Of a stretch of 64,000 nt of DNA, positions 11,867 through 23,028 are shown one piece after another. Position numbers and translations under genes: made by a program. Every line of letters begins with the position of its first letter. Position 1 is the first letter of the stretch. Below the pieces are notes generated by a model, which was given only the letters and a program-made list of their open reading frames with translations, did no database searches and was not told the origin of the DNA. The DNA is from Schizophyllum amplum. Lineage: Eukaryota; Basidiomycota; Agaricomycetes; Agaricales; Schizophyllaceae. The stretch is taken from NCBI GenBank assembly GCA_007026445.1, contig VDMD01000028.1:62001-126000 (forward strand), given 5' to 3'.

Positions 11867-12609
11867 AACGACTGAATCAAAATGTATTCTGGATCCGTGT
11901 ATCTCTAGAAATCCCGACTGTACCCAGATGACGCGCATGTAACCGACATCTTACACGCACAACTAGAAGAAGTACTTGATAATTCATGGTCGATGTGTGT
12001 CTCAAAGGCGCGCGTGAGATATGGAGAGCTCCGCGAGGCAGAGCTGTGGCCTGATTTGCTCTTTCAAGAGTCGGCGGTACAAACACACTTGAGAACATCA
12101 TCGCTTGTACAGTTGGCAGGCTGGCGCCGGGACGAGGAGCCAACGAGGAGCCTTAACTGTATCGTGATCACAAATCTAGGACTTTTCTAAGTATGTGCAA
12201 GGCAGAACTCAGCCACATTGCTAGTGCAGACAGGTACTACTCAGTACATTCACGGTGGCGTTCCACTATTGACCTCTGTTTGGCCAAACAGGGGTGATGG
12301 CGTGACCAAACGTGATTGGCGTTCGTTGGGACCGAGTCCGTAGAGTCACCGGAGGTCACCGGCTTGGCGTTCCCAGTCGCACGAGCTGCGAGCAGTACTG
12401 TACACCGCAAGTCCTGTAAATTTTGGGGCTGCCAAAGGATCGGTAGGTGTTTTTGCTGGTCACCGAGCCTGTATCTCACAGCTTGAGATCGCGCGTGCAC
12501 AAAGGCCTTTGCCCAATGCCCATCGGAAAGCGTCACGACAACAGACACTTAGTATGCTAACCTATCGGCCCTCGAATTCCAGCTCAAAACTCCTTTGAAC
12601 AGTACAATT
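11867..12609. other. Intergenic
   Basis: About 740 bp between the oxidoreductase and the second F-box gene, both on the plus strand. No open frame with protein character and no structural element was noticed. Confidence 0.5.
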
Positions 12610-14342
12610 ATGCTTGCTGAACACCTCAAACCACTGGACATCCGCACCACCCTCTGTGATCAATGTGGTACCTTCGTGTCTGCGACTACAGCGTCCGTAC
12701 CGGTGGACACACTTCGGTCTTACGAACTACCAACTGAGCGCGAGACCATCGATTTACAACACGACGTTTCTGAGAACGATGCAGCGCTTGACGCGTACGC
12801 AGAAGCCATAACCAAGACACAGATCGTGCTCCAGAAGCTTGGCGTTCAGCGCGATCTCCTCGTACTCAGCGCGGAGCGCAAACGCGCCTTGATCTCACCC
12901 ATTCGCCGGCTCCCTGCTGAGGTCCTCAGCATGATCATCACCCACGCTATCACCTGCACGTTCAGCCGCAAGCGCGACAGTACGCTCGTCCTGCTACACC
13001 CTGCCATGCGAGTCTGTCAGCGTTGGCGCGCGCTTGCCCGTGCGACCCCGCATCTGTGGGCCGACATAGTGCTCTATCCGGCCTTTGATCGCTGCTGGCT
13101 CAAGACGTTCAAGAAATGTCTGCGATGGTCGGGGGAACTGTCTCTCGACATTTGCATCAACACAGACCTCCCGCCGTGGCGTCACGGGTCCGCTCCCTCG
13201 CTTTCGGAGGTCCCGACGCAGCAGTGGTATATCGTCGAAAGGTTGGTATCCGCGAGCATGCGTCGATGGCGCACTGCGCGCTTGGATGGCTACCATGGGT
13301 TATTTCATTTTCAGCGGTATACGTCAACGCTCAGCTCAAGAAGCTCGACCTCAGACGCGTCTCCATAGGACACCTCCCGGAAGCACTGCCGGGACTATTC
13401 ACGGATTGTCCAGCATGCCACAGCAGACGCCCTTCCATGGGCTGGCCTTTCGACAATGCAAGTGAGGACGAACCAGATCCCTCGTCACGTGCGCTTGTGC
13501 CAAAACCTGCAGACTTTGACTCTCCACGCTCCAGATTTTCTTGATGGACTTTCCGACAACATCCATCTTCCCGCCTTGGAATTTCTTGATCTGCGTGGCT
13601 TGGCGCTGCCATTTCTCGAGGTTCTGCTAGCTCCACGACTACGGCAAATCAAGTGTATGTGCAGATGCTCCGCTTACAGCGAAGATAGCGGTACCACCCA
13701 CTGCTGGTTTTCGCGGAAAACAATGCAGGTGTGGCTTCGGGCATCACATCGCTTTGGCTTGCGACCAGCGAGGCTACGGCGAGGAAGTGGGAACGCCTTT
13801 TTGCTCTGTACACGGGTATCGCCACGTTGGGTATGATGGAGTATCAAGACGAGGATGCGGATGGCGCTGGCCTGTCGACGCGCAACATGGTGCACGTCCT
13901 ATCATCTCACCCTGACTTGCTACCCAACCTCGTCCACATTACCTTCTGGCGTTTTTGGGTTGGCTCGTCCGTCGACGTGGAGATGATCAAGCAACTTGTC
14001 GAGCATCGGGTTGTTCGTCAGCGTCTCGGCACGATGCGCCTCGACAGGATCGATGTCCATGAGGTTGTGCATGCGCAGGATGTCACTCGACTCAAGCAGT
14101 TGCGCGGCAGAGGAGTCAAGCTCTACGCATCTCTTCCTACTACGATGCGAGATCCAGCATGGGATGGGAATCCGGACAACAATATGCCACCTGAATATCC
14201 GAACAACGAATGGAAGGACTACGAGGAGGATCCAGACGATGCCCCGATCCGCAAAAAGGTTATAGAGGAGTGGCGCAATCAGGAGCAGTCTCAGGTTTCG
14301 GAGCTGGAAACGGGCGATTCTGAAGAGGATACGGAGGAATAG
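12610..14342 (+). CDS. F-box protein, reading frame interrupted
   Basis: Typical Agaricomycete F-box protein. After an N-terminal coil (VLQKLGVQRDLLVLSAERKR), residues 102-150 read PIRRLPAEVLSMIITHA and later VCQRWRALARATPHLWADI, the F-box plus the Trp-rich second helix. Leu-rich segments follow (LKKLDLRRVSIGHLP, LQTLTLHAPDFLDGL), with an acidic C-terminus. The frame changes near 13314 and again at about 13412 and 13462, where no good intron fits. One added base at each site restores a continuous LRR-like protein. A normal intron (about 13654-13728) precedes the last exon. So this is either a gene with sequencing errors or a recent pseudogene. Confidence 0.65.
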
Positions 14343-14925
14343 GGAATTCGAGAGGGTATGTAGCTGAAGCACGATCTCGACTTCAACATGTTCTGGACTA
14401 AAAACCTCCCGCTACGCTGGTCTCCATCTTGCCTTGCGGACGATGAATCGGTGCAAGGGTAGTCAGAATTCGAAGTGGCGGATAGTCACTAGTACCACTG
14501 CCGAGCCCCGATGGGTGGCGAGTTGACGTCGAGCCCGAGAGTCAATACGAACCCTTACATGAGCGCAGAGTTTTGCCCGGGCAGTACCGGGCAAAACAAC
14601 ATGACGCGGTCACGTGCCTGCACGTGGTCGCGCGACGCGAAGTGACTTGAGTCAGACTCAAGAGATTCATTGTCAATGTACATTTCAATGTTCAACGTCA
14701 ACGTTCAAGCTAGTCAAGCTTTGAATATATGGGTGACGAAAGACCTTGCAAGGCAAGGTAACTCTTGATAACCATACAGAGAGAAAATACTGACAACAAG
14801 ATAAGCATTGCGATAGATAACCACCGAATCTCGCCTGTCTGCAAACAAGAATACATATACTACGCCTCCCAGAGACGCTCATAATATCGTGATGTAATCG
14901 TGGCGCAGCCGTCTATGCAAAAATA
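14343..14925. other. Intergenic, convergent 3' ends
   Basis: Between the stops of the F-box gene and the large disordered-protein gene. It contains a short direct repeat CCGGGCA...CCGGGCA at about 14576-14597 and a CACGTG palindrome near 14613. No gene is seen. Confidence 0.5.
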
Positions 14926-17900
14926 TCATGCCTTGGCCTTCTTCCTCGACCGCGTTGCCTTGGGCTCGGGCGGTGGCGGAGGCGGCTGCGCCTCCTCGTC
15001 ATTGTCGTACACGAACTTCTTCACTACCACGTTCTCCGGAATGAGATCCTTCAGAGGCGACGAGGCCGGCAGATTGCCCAAGGTATCCAGCTGCAACGCC
15101 TAGTAGAACATAGGCGTAAGCTTGACGACTGAGAGATCATGCACGTACCTTCGCCGCCGCCGTGAGACAGCCCCTCTTCAGTGACCTGTCGGGCATTGTC
15201 GACGCCTTCGGTGGATGCGGCAAAATTTCGTCCAGTATCCTCGCCGTTTGCAGCCCCCGGTCCCACTTCACTCTCCGTGCCTTCTCTACCTCTTCCTCCG
15301 ACCCTTCATCTAGCCTCAACCGACCGATCTTCACGGGCGTCTGATAATCCTCCTCATCCCCTGGCCCCCGCCGATGCCTTGTCGGGTCGGTCTCCTCATC
15401 CCAGTCACCCCCCTCCGTACTCATCATGCTGATGTCGCCCGCGTCGTCACCACTCTGCCCTCGCTTCGCCCGCCGCTCCGCTCGCTCTCGCCTCGCGTGC
15501 GCCCGCGCCTCCTGTTCCTTCTGCCCGTTCGACTTGACTTTCATCGCTGGGCTGTCTGGGCGGTCGCCGTCCCGCCGCACAATGGTCGTCTCGAGACGAG
15601 CGGTGAGGTATTCCTGGTTCTTTGCGGTGTTCGCGTTGGTGAGCGCACGCAACGCAACCACTGACATTCCGCCCAGGGCGTCCGACGCGGCTGCGCGTGA
15701 CCGGCGCACGGGCGGCGCAGGAGTTGCAGGCGGCTGGTCGGCTGAACCTGCTGTGCGTCGAGCACGGGTAGTGCGACGAATGGCTAATGGCTGCGTGGGC
15801 TGCAAATGAGACGCAAAGCGCTGAGGGTCGGGTGACTCTGCGGGCTCAGGATTCTCCGGTCGTGTGGGTGACGGTGCATTGTTCGATGGAGACAAGGCTG
15901 TATGCGGCTCTGCAGTTGGAGGTGATGAAGGCTTGTCTGATTGCTCTGCAAGCATGTCGTGGTCATGATCGCTCGAGGGCACCGTATCACTTGATGGAGC
16001 TGGCTGGGTTGGGGGCGAAGAACTACCATCGTTCGGCTTTCGCCTCTTCACACGGCTATCCGTCGTCGTGCTGTCTGTCTTCCGTTTGCGCACTGCTTCG
16101 GTAGCGGGAGCTGAGGGCTCATTGCTCGGGGATGGTGATTTGATGGTTTCCACCTCTGGCGGGGAGTTGGACGTCGTCCCTTTTGCCACGACGGCAGGCG
16201 CAGATGAGGCCGCATTGAACTGGAACACATCGTTCTACAACGAGTAAGATTGTCAGTACCCTTCAGAAGCGTCAAAGCCTATATCGCATACCAAGTTTCG
16301 CTTCGGGACCTCTTTGCTCAAGTCTACCATGCGCATTTTCCTGGTCCCATTGACCGACACATGCACGACGTTCTTGCTCGTACTGGCCGGCTTCGCGGTC
16401 GTCGCCCGGGAGGTAGACGACAGCACAGATCTCGTGGTAGACACAGGCTTTGCGGGCGATGAAGACATAGTTGTTGCTGCAGACCTGGCTGCTGTCGCAG
16501 ATCTGGGGGCTAAAGCCGGTTTCGCCGCCGCTGGCGGTCGTGCGTACGGCTTGCCCATCCGCGGAATTCGTGTCGACGGCGTCTGCTTCGCTCTTAACGG
16601 GGTACCGCCAACGCGAACCGTCTTGGATGAACCTGCAACCTTCGCGGCCTCTGTCGCGTCCTTAATTTCTTCCGGCTCCTCTGCAATTATTGGGAACGGC
16701 AATGGTCGTACGCCTAGCGCGCTCCTGCTTTTCGTGGCACCGGGAGCCGGTTCCGCGGACGCACTCCGCCCCTTGACGGTCGTTGGCTCCACAAATGTGC
16801 TCTTGCCCTTGCCCTTCACCCGTGAGATAGCAGAAGATGGCGGCTCGGCGGATGCGCTGCGGCTTCGTTCAAATGTGAACGATAATGCCGGCAACCGCGG
16901 CTCTGCCGATGCGCCGCTCTGCTCGAAGCTGGCCGGGCGCAAGGCCGACGGCGGTCGGATTGCTGAGGATGGCTCCGCAGTCACGGTACGACCGAGCTTG
17001 CTCAGAGTGGACGGCGCTTGCACCCGTAGGCCCCTCATCGGCGTACTGGGTATCTTGCTTGGGCCTGCCTGCCCCGCCGCAGGAACCCTGCGAGCCGGAC
17101 TGTCCTGTACACCAGCACCGCGAGGGATAGTGAACTTCACCGGATGCGACGATGCTCCATTTTTGCTAGGTGAGGGGAAGGCTGACGGCTTTGCAGGTAC
17201 GCGGCGCGCGGGGGAGTCGCCCACATCACCGGGCTTGATGACTAGCTTCATCTTGGCCGGTGAAGTCTTTGGGGTCGGGAAGCGCATAGGGAGGCTGGGT
17301 GCGGATGGAGGAGGAGTGGAAGCGGCGGGCGGAGATGCAGGTAGTGGAACTTCCGTAGCTGGGTCCGCGGTTGGCGTCGACGGTTCAGCAAGAGAGTCGG
17401 GTATAGAAGTCGGGCTCGGCGGGACCTGCTCGACCGGATGGGCGCCATCTACCTCCATCCGCTCGTCCGCCTCCACAAGAGCAGTGAAGGCCAGATTACC
17501 CAGGACGTTGACCGCGTTAGGCGACAAAGATCCTAGCTCCCTCGGATGTGCGCGTTGCTCGCGATCTCGCGTACGCGGCCGTTCCGGCGATCGCGACCTG
17601 CGTCCTGGTGTCTCTACTATGCCCGGTAACGGGGACACAGACAAGTCGCGCGCGGCGAAGAGGGATCTCGTAGGCGAGGCTTGCCGGGTGCTGGAGAGCT
17701 GAAGATACAGAGTGTCCTGATCGGGAGAGCTGTCTTGGCTCTTCTCGAATTGTGCGGGACCACGGCTCTTTCGACGCGTGCGGTTCGCCTGCGAGTCCTT
17801 GCGTTTCTTGGCACTACCTTGCTCTTTGCGAGGCGACTTGGCAGGCGAGGCGGGCAGAGTGAAAGGTATTGCGCTTTTGCGAGGGCGGATAGAGCGGCGG

Positions 17901-18954
17901 GGCGACTTGAAGTCATACGATGCTGGCTGATTGTTAGACAAGAGCCTTCACCACATGCCGAGTTGCATACCTTCAGCGTTCGCCTGAGCAGAAGACGACG
18001 CGTCGGCTATGTCAAGCGCTGGGGAGAGCGATTGTAGATATTCTGAGGCGGGTGGTGGTTGCAGCGACTGGGAGTCGTCCGGCGTGTCCGAGGGCGAGGG
18101 GCTGCCACTAGCAGGCGACCGCGGGGATGGTGAGGGGAGGTCTGACGGGGGAGCCAGAAGTTGATCGGCTACTAGATCCTCATCCGCCTTGCTCAGCGCA
18201 GGGCTGATAGGAATCAACAGCGAGCCAGGGCTAAGGGGCGGCTGGGCTGGCGCGACAGCCACGGCGGGCACCGCAAGCGCCTGCCCTTCGTTAAATGGCG
18301 AGCCCGTCAACAGATCCAACCGGCGCGCCCCGTCGTCAATAGGCGGTCGGGGCGACAATGAGAATGAGGCAGAATTGAACGACATGAGGTTGAGCGAGTC
18401 CCTGCTGTGGTCCGGGGACGGCGTCGCAGAGAGGATGAAGGGGATGGGGAGCATGATCTCGTCGTTGTTAGGCGTTGGGGGTCGGCTGCCCTCGTCACCG
18501 GGCAGATCGAGCGGCGACTGCGGCGGGGGCGAGGGGTTGCCGTATGCACTCATAATCCGGCTGGCCAGCTGCGATTGTGGTTCTGCGGCCGCTGTCAGAG
18601 ACGTCGAGCTAGCCGTCCGGTACACGCACCGTCTAAGTCTGCAACATCCGGCGTCATCTCCCGCGGCGGTGTCCTCGACACCTTCACTGGCGCAGGCGCT
18701 GCGTCGCGCTCCTCCCCCGGTTCCTTCTCCTCTGTCGCGACATCGCTGCCCCCGCTCAGACGCGCTGACCGTCTGACCGTCCGCTGGTTCACTGGTGTCT
18801 GCACCGAGCCCAGCACCTCCGATCTGATCTTCTTCTCCGGGGACTTGAGCTTTCCAAAGTGAATGCGCGAGGTAGTCGTGTTGTAGTTGTCGTCCTCCGA
18901 ATCGAGAGGTGATTCTGGCCGGAATGGCGGCTCGGCGACGCTGACGGCAGCCAT
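14926..18954 (-). CDS. Very large intrinsically disordered basic protein
   Basis: About 1270 residues in five main exons, all low-complexity: Ser, Pro, Ala, Arg and Lys dominate and no globular domain is recognised. Start ATG 18952-18954 opens MAAVSVAEPPFRPE; the stop is TGA 14926-14928 after a Pro run and a Lys/Arg-rich end (RSRKKAKA). It has many SP/TP sites, an RRSARL motif near residue 60, two copies of DSPARRVPA and four of SASAEP-like units. Basic clusters (KSPRKEQGSAKKRK) suggest nuclear localisation, and SP/TP density suggests CDK phosphorylation. I do not recognise a family. The frame is consistent across exons (for example AAAK joined to ALQLD across 15080-15150), so it is a real gene. 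Confidence 0.75.
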
Positions 18955-19734
18955 AGAGATATCTGGGCCGTCGCAGCCAGGGAAGCGGCAAGATATAGGA
19001 ACGAACACAATGCGCGCGGCAAACACGCTGCTTGTGGCCACTCACCGTCGCGAACAAGCAGATGCACGCACGTGACAAACGCGACTCCCAATCAACACCG
19101 GCAATCCCCGGTGGTGTTCAACATCTCGACGATTCTCGAGGGAAAAGCAAAGGGACTTTGAAGCCCTGGCTCCAACATAAATATATGGATATAGCGTGAA
19201 ATTTTCCACTGAGCCTCGCATGAGCAGAACATATTCATGGAATGCTATGCATTGACATGTCCTCTGAATCAGGCAGCTTCTCCATGGCAAACCCGTCCGC
19301 GGGGCCCGTCTCTCTCTCGGACGGGTCACGACGTTTGCGACTTGAGGCAACCCGAGCGCGGGTCTCTCTCCTTCTTCCTAAGCCAAAGGACGTCCGAGGA
19401 GTGGAAGATGGCCATCATTGCCAAAGATTCCTGGACCGAACGTCTACCTGCACCGCTCGCGCAAAGCAGAAAAAAGAAACATATCCCATCAACTAGTTTG
19501 CGAGTGCAATAGATACAGTAAGTATGTGCCAAACAGAGGAGGTATCGACAGTCCGTGAGCTGAGTAAGTAGAGATGCGCGATACAAGCTCATGAGGGCAC
19601 GGTGTATAGTAGCGCACATCATGAAGGAAGTCGCACACATAATTCTGAAGTCGGCCACACCCAACCGTCCAGATGCAACATTCTCCACCCGGGCGTGCGA
19701 GCACCACCCGAGGGGACTACAACGGAACTGAAGA
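18955..19734. other. Intergenic with TATA-like sequence
   Basis: Upstream of the disordered-protein gene and downstream of the minus-strand glycoprotein gene. An AT-rich TAAATATATGG stretch at about 19177-19187 could be the core promoter of the former, some 225 bp ahead of its ATG. Nothing else is recognised. Confidence 0.45.
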
Positions 19735-21170
19735 TTACAACAGAACCGCCACGCCGCCGAGGGCCGCGACAAGGATCGCGCCCGCGGCGCCAACAACGCC
19801 CGAGTCGAGCGCAAAGCGCGCGCTGCCCGAGTTGCTGCCGCTCGAGGTCGAAGACTCGCCGCTGGCTGCGGTCGTGCCAGAGCCGGAAGATCCGGTGCCT
19901 GTGGTGCCCGAGGCGATGCTGTGAGACGCGGTGCTTGCAGAGGAGGGGGAGCCGGAAGCGGAGGAAGGAGCGGAGGTGGAAGAGGAATCGGATGCGGTAG
20001 ACGAACCGGAGGAACCAGACGAGCCAGTGGCATCAATGGCGCCCGCGTCTGAGCCGGTGGACGACTGTAAGTAGGAGTAAGTTAGAGAGGGTAGAAGGCG
20101 AAGGATACAGAAAGGGACGTACGCCAGCGACGACGTCAATACCGTTGGCGATGGTGGACACGGTCTGGCAGTTGGACGACGACGGGGTGAAGTACGCGCT
20201 CTCCGGGGTCACGGTCGTGCCGACCGTGTACGAGACCGGAGTGCCGTCCGCTAGAAAGACCCGTTCAGACACGTTATCCCAAATGCGAAGCCAGAAGAAA
20301 CTCACAAGTGTAGACGCCCTCGTAGAACTGCGCGAACGTCGAGAAGAGCGTCGTGCCGTCCGAGGTCGAGGTCGGGTACCAGCCAGGCGGGTAGGCGACA
20401 TCGGCATCGCACGACTCGAACGTCCCGTTGATGTCGTAGTTGCCTGGCATGACGAACTGGCAGCCCATCTCGTCGAGCTCGTGCCAGCACATGTACTCCG
20501 AGGAGTACGTGCTGTTCGCGTTCGTGCAAATACGGAAGCAGAACTGCAACGCCACGTTAGATTCTGCGCGAGCGACAGTAGGAATAGCCACACACCTGCT
20601 CGTACGAGACGTACATCATCCACTCCTGGTAGCTCGTGTCCGTGCCGGTGGTCATGTTCGTCGTGACATTCCCGCCAACGGGATTGCCGTCGCCCGTCGC
20701 GCCGTGCGGGTCGAGCTCACCGCCGTAGTCGCCCGCGGCGATGTTGATCTGCGTGAGATCCCCGTACCCCATCAACTGCACGTACATATCTGTCGCACAT
20801 CAATCAGCTCCATGGTTCCCTCACCACACCACCGCCACCACGCACCCGTCTTCAGAAGCGAGACACCGGTGATAACACCGTCGGGGATGACACGCGCGTT
20901 GTTGCGCGCCTTCGTGCACCAGGCGACCTCGTACGCCTCCGAGTCGCCGATGACCGTGTTGGGGTCCGGGGGGCCAAAGAGGCAGAAGTCGTCGATGGCG
21001 TTGATCGAGACGAGGCGCGAGCCCGAGGTCTGGTTGATCGAGGTGCCGAGCGTCGCGGAGGGCGGGTTCATCGTGCCCATCGTGCCGGAGGCGAGGACGC
21101 CCGCGGGGTACGTCGCGCTGCTCTGCGCCTGGGCGCCGGCTGCTGCCGCGAGAAGGATCAGAGGAAGCAT
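19735..21170 (-). CDS. Secreted GPI-anchored glycoprotein, macrofage activating glycoprotein-like
   Basis: Cell-surface protein of about 410 residues in five exons. It starts with a clear signal peptide (MLPLILLAAAAGAQA). The body contains SINQTSGSRLVSINAIDDFC, YGGELDPHGATGDGNP, MCWHELDEMGCQFVMPGNY and CDADVAYPPGWYP, which I recognise from basidiomycete proteins annotated as macrofage activating glycoprotein. Cysteines are paired-looking and several N-glycosylation sequons are present. The last exon is a Ser/Thr/Gly-rich stalk ending in a hydrophobic tail (GAAGAILVAALGGVAVLL), a GPI-anchor signal. Molecular role in the fungus is unknown. A TATA box lies about 130 bp upstream. Confidence 0.85.
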
Positions 21171-21301
21171 GTCGGGAGGGGAACGAGTGGAGGGGGGCGG
21201 GTCGATTAGGAGAGCGAGAAAAGGGGCGAGCAGAACGGGCTGCGCTGTGGCTGCGTCCTTTATGAGGGGGTGCGCAGTGCGGGCTTTGCAAATGCCCGTT
21301 C

Positions 21302-21311
21302 ATATTTATAG
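21302..21311 (-). promoter_or_regulatory. TATA box of the secreted glycoprotein gene
   Basis: Reads CTATAAATAT on the minus strand, about 130 bp ahead of the ATG at 21170. Position and sequence fit a strong core promoter, in keeping with a highly expressed cell-wall protein. Confidence 0.6.
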
Positions 21312-22051
21312 GGATGTATTATAGGCAGGGCAAAAATAGATCGCTTAAATCTCCATGGTTCGTGGTCGGCTCGTGCATCATGGGTTCAGAGTGACGCTCC
21401 GGATGAAACCATGCTGGACTCGAGTCCAGTGCAGAAGGACGGTCAGAAAGCGCCGCGAAGTCGAGAGGGGGTTGAGAGGGGGGGAGGTATACGTCGCAGA
21501 AGGCGGCCCTAAGTTGGAGTTGTTGCCGTGACTGCGGCCATCCGCGGGCGAGACCGAGAGTTCGAGAGAGTGCGAATTGTCGCGGGCGCAGTCGCCAGAC
21601 CTGCGTACCTTGACTGCCGAAGGGATTGAAGCGCTGGTAGCGATACCCAGAGGAGGAGGGCCCGCGAAGGAAACGCTGGAGACCGCAGCGTCGATCATGA
21701 AGTACCAAAGGACCCGCATTCGCCGACTGCCGAGGTTCACAAACACAAAGATAGGAAGCCACGCGACGTCGACCCTTGATCGTGGTGCCCAGAATCCTTT
21801 GGGATCACTCGAGAGCGCTGAAGATAACCGGCGGTAAGACGTCCTCATCGCTGTGAAGACGGCGGGAAGCAGAGACTTTGTTTACGCATGTGTTCGCGAC
21901 GACGACGTCGACGAGAGGGCCGACGTCCCACCGTAACCAAGGCACCGATCACCGGATGTCCGGCGCGACAATCCGAGCGCGCGCCTCCAGCGCCTCCCGC
22001 GGCATTGCTCCCCTTGCCTCCTACCACCATCTATCACGGCGCCTGTCCCCA
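21312..22051. other. Intergenic, divergent promoters
   Basis: Between the glycoprotein and the PAP2 gene. Open frames here lack protein character. The PAP2 frame stays open upstream to about 21878, so an N-terminal extension of that protein cannot be excluded. Confidence 0.45.
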
Positions 22052-22767
22052 ATGCCATCTCACATAACCGACAAGCCAGACGAAAAGCCCATAGAAACAG
22101 TCGACCCATCTTGGAAGCGCCTCGGGCTTCGCTTCCTCGACAGGGTGCGTCTCGCTCTTCCCCCTACGTACAAATCGCTCACCGCAAATCACTCGCGTAG
22201 GCAGACGCGGTGTCCTTCCTTGGATCCTGCGCCGCGATCCTCTATACGCGGTCCGCGGGCGTCGCGTACGTCCCAGCATGCGGCCTCGTCTGCTCCATCA
22301 CCGTCAAATTCCTCAAGCGCGTCATCCGCCAACCGAGGCCGCCCCACCCGAAGCTGCGCAAGAAAACGTACGGGTGCGTGTCTTGGCAGGATATACCCTG
22401 GATGCTCCCCCCGCTGATATCCTCCACTTTCCGCGCAATTTACAGCATGCCGAGCACGCACTCTGCTGTGGTCTCGTACTTCGCCACATACGTCCTTCTC
22501 GCGAGCGCGCGACTGCGAATACACCCCTCGCTTCCCCCTGCTCCCGCCGTTACGCGACTTCTACCTGCACTCGTCATCGTCCCTTGGGCAACCCTCGTCG
22601 CGTGCTCCCGCGTCTGGTTGGGTAAACACTCGTGGATTCAGGTCATCGCGGGCTGCTCATACGGGGTTCTCTGTGCCGCTACTGCATTCTCACTATGGAC
22701 TCGAGGCGGCCTATCTGACTACGGCCAACTTATCGAGAGGATAGTGAACGAAATCTTGCCATTCTGA
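22052..22767 (+). CDS. PAP2-family lipid phosphatase, dolichyl-diphosphatase-like
   Basis: Membrane phosphatase of about 197 residues in three exons. All three PAP2 motifs are present: KFLKRVIRQPRP (motif 1), GMPSTHSA (motif 2) and SRVWLGKHSWIQVIAG (motif 3, with the catalytic His). Motif 2 forms only if the intron from about 22373 to 22444 is removed, giving KKTYGMPSTHS. The layout resembles dolichyl pyrophosphate phosphatase (yeast Cax4), an ER enzyme that recycles dolichol for N-glycosylation, though the family also holds phosphatidate phosphatases. Four hydrophobic segments are visible. ATG 22052 is preferred because the sequence upstream looks like leader DNA. Confidence 0.85.
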
Positions 22768-22925
22768 CGCTGCTACATAACGCCTGCAGCTCGATGCAAG
22801 GACATCTGAATTAGCATACCTCCAATTCAGCCACCTCCTTCCCACCGCATAATAGGTATAATATACATGGGATCCTACTCTACCGGCATGTACAAGGGTA
22901 TATACTTACTAAGGTGTACAGAACA

Positions 22926-23009
22926 ACACATGCTATTATCCTCCAGACACAAGCAATGATCCTCACAGCACAGGCAATCATTCCCACAACACATGCTGTT
23001 ACCTCCACG
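22926..23009. repeat. 21-bp minisatellite, four units
   Basis: Four degenerate 21-bp units at 22926, 22947, 22968 and 22989 share the pattern ACACAxGCxATxATCCTCxxx. They sit in the intergenic stretch just past the MINDY stop codon. Confidence 0.6.
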
Positions 23010-23028
23010 ACGCGTACTGGCCTAGTCC

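Noticed and set aside
16314..17702. 462-residue open frame on the plus strand
   Set aside because: It is antisense to the large disordered-protein exon. Its open length comes from the GC-rich, repeat-like sequence, and it has no motif.
20440..21324. 294-residue plus-strand open frame
   Set aside because: Antisense to the secreted glycoprotein gene, whose exons have conserved motifs and splice sites.
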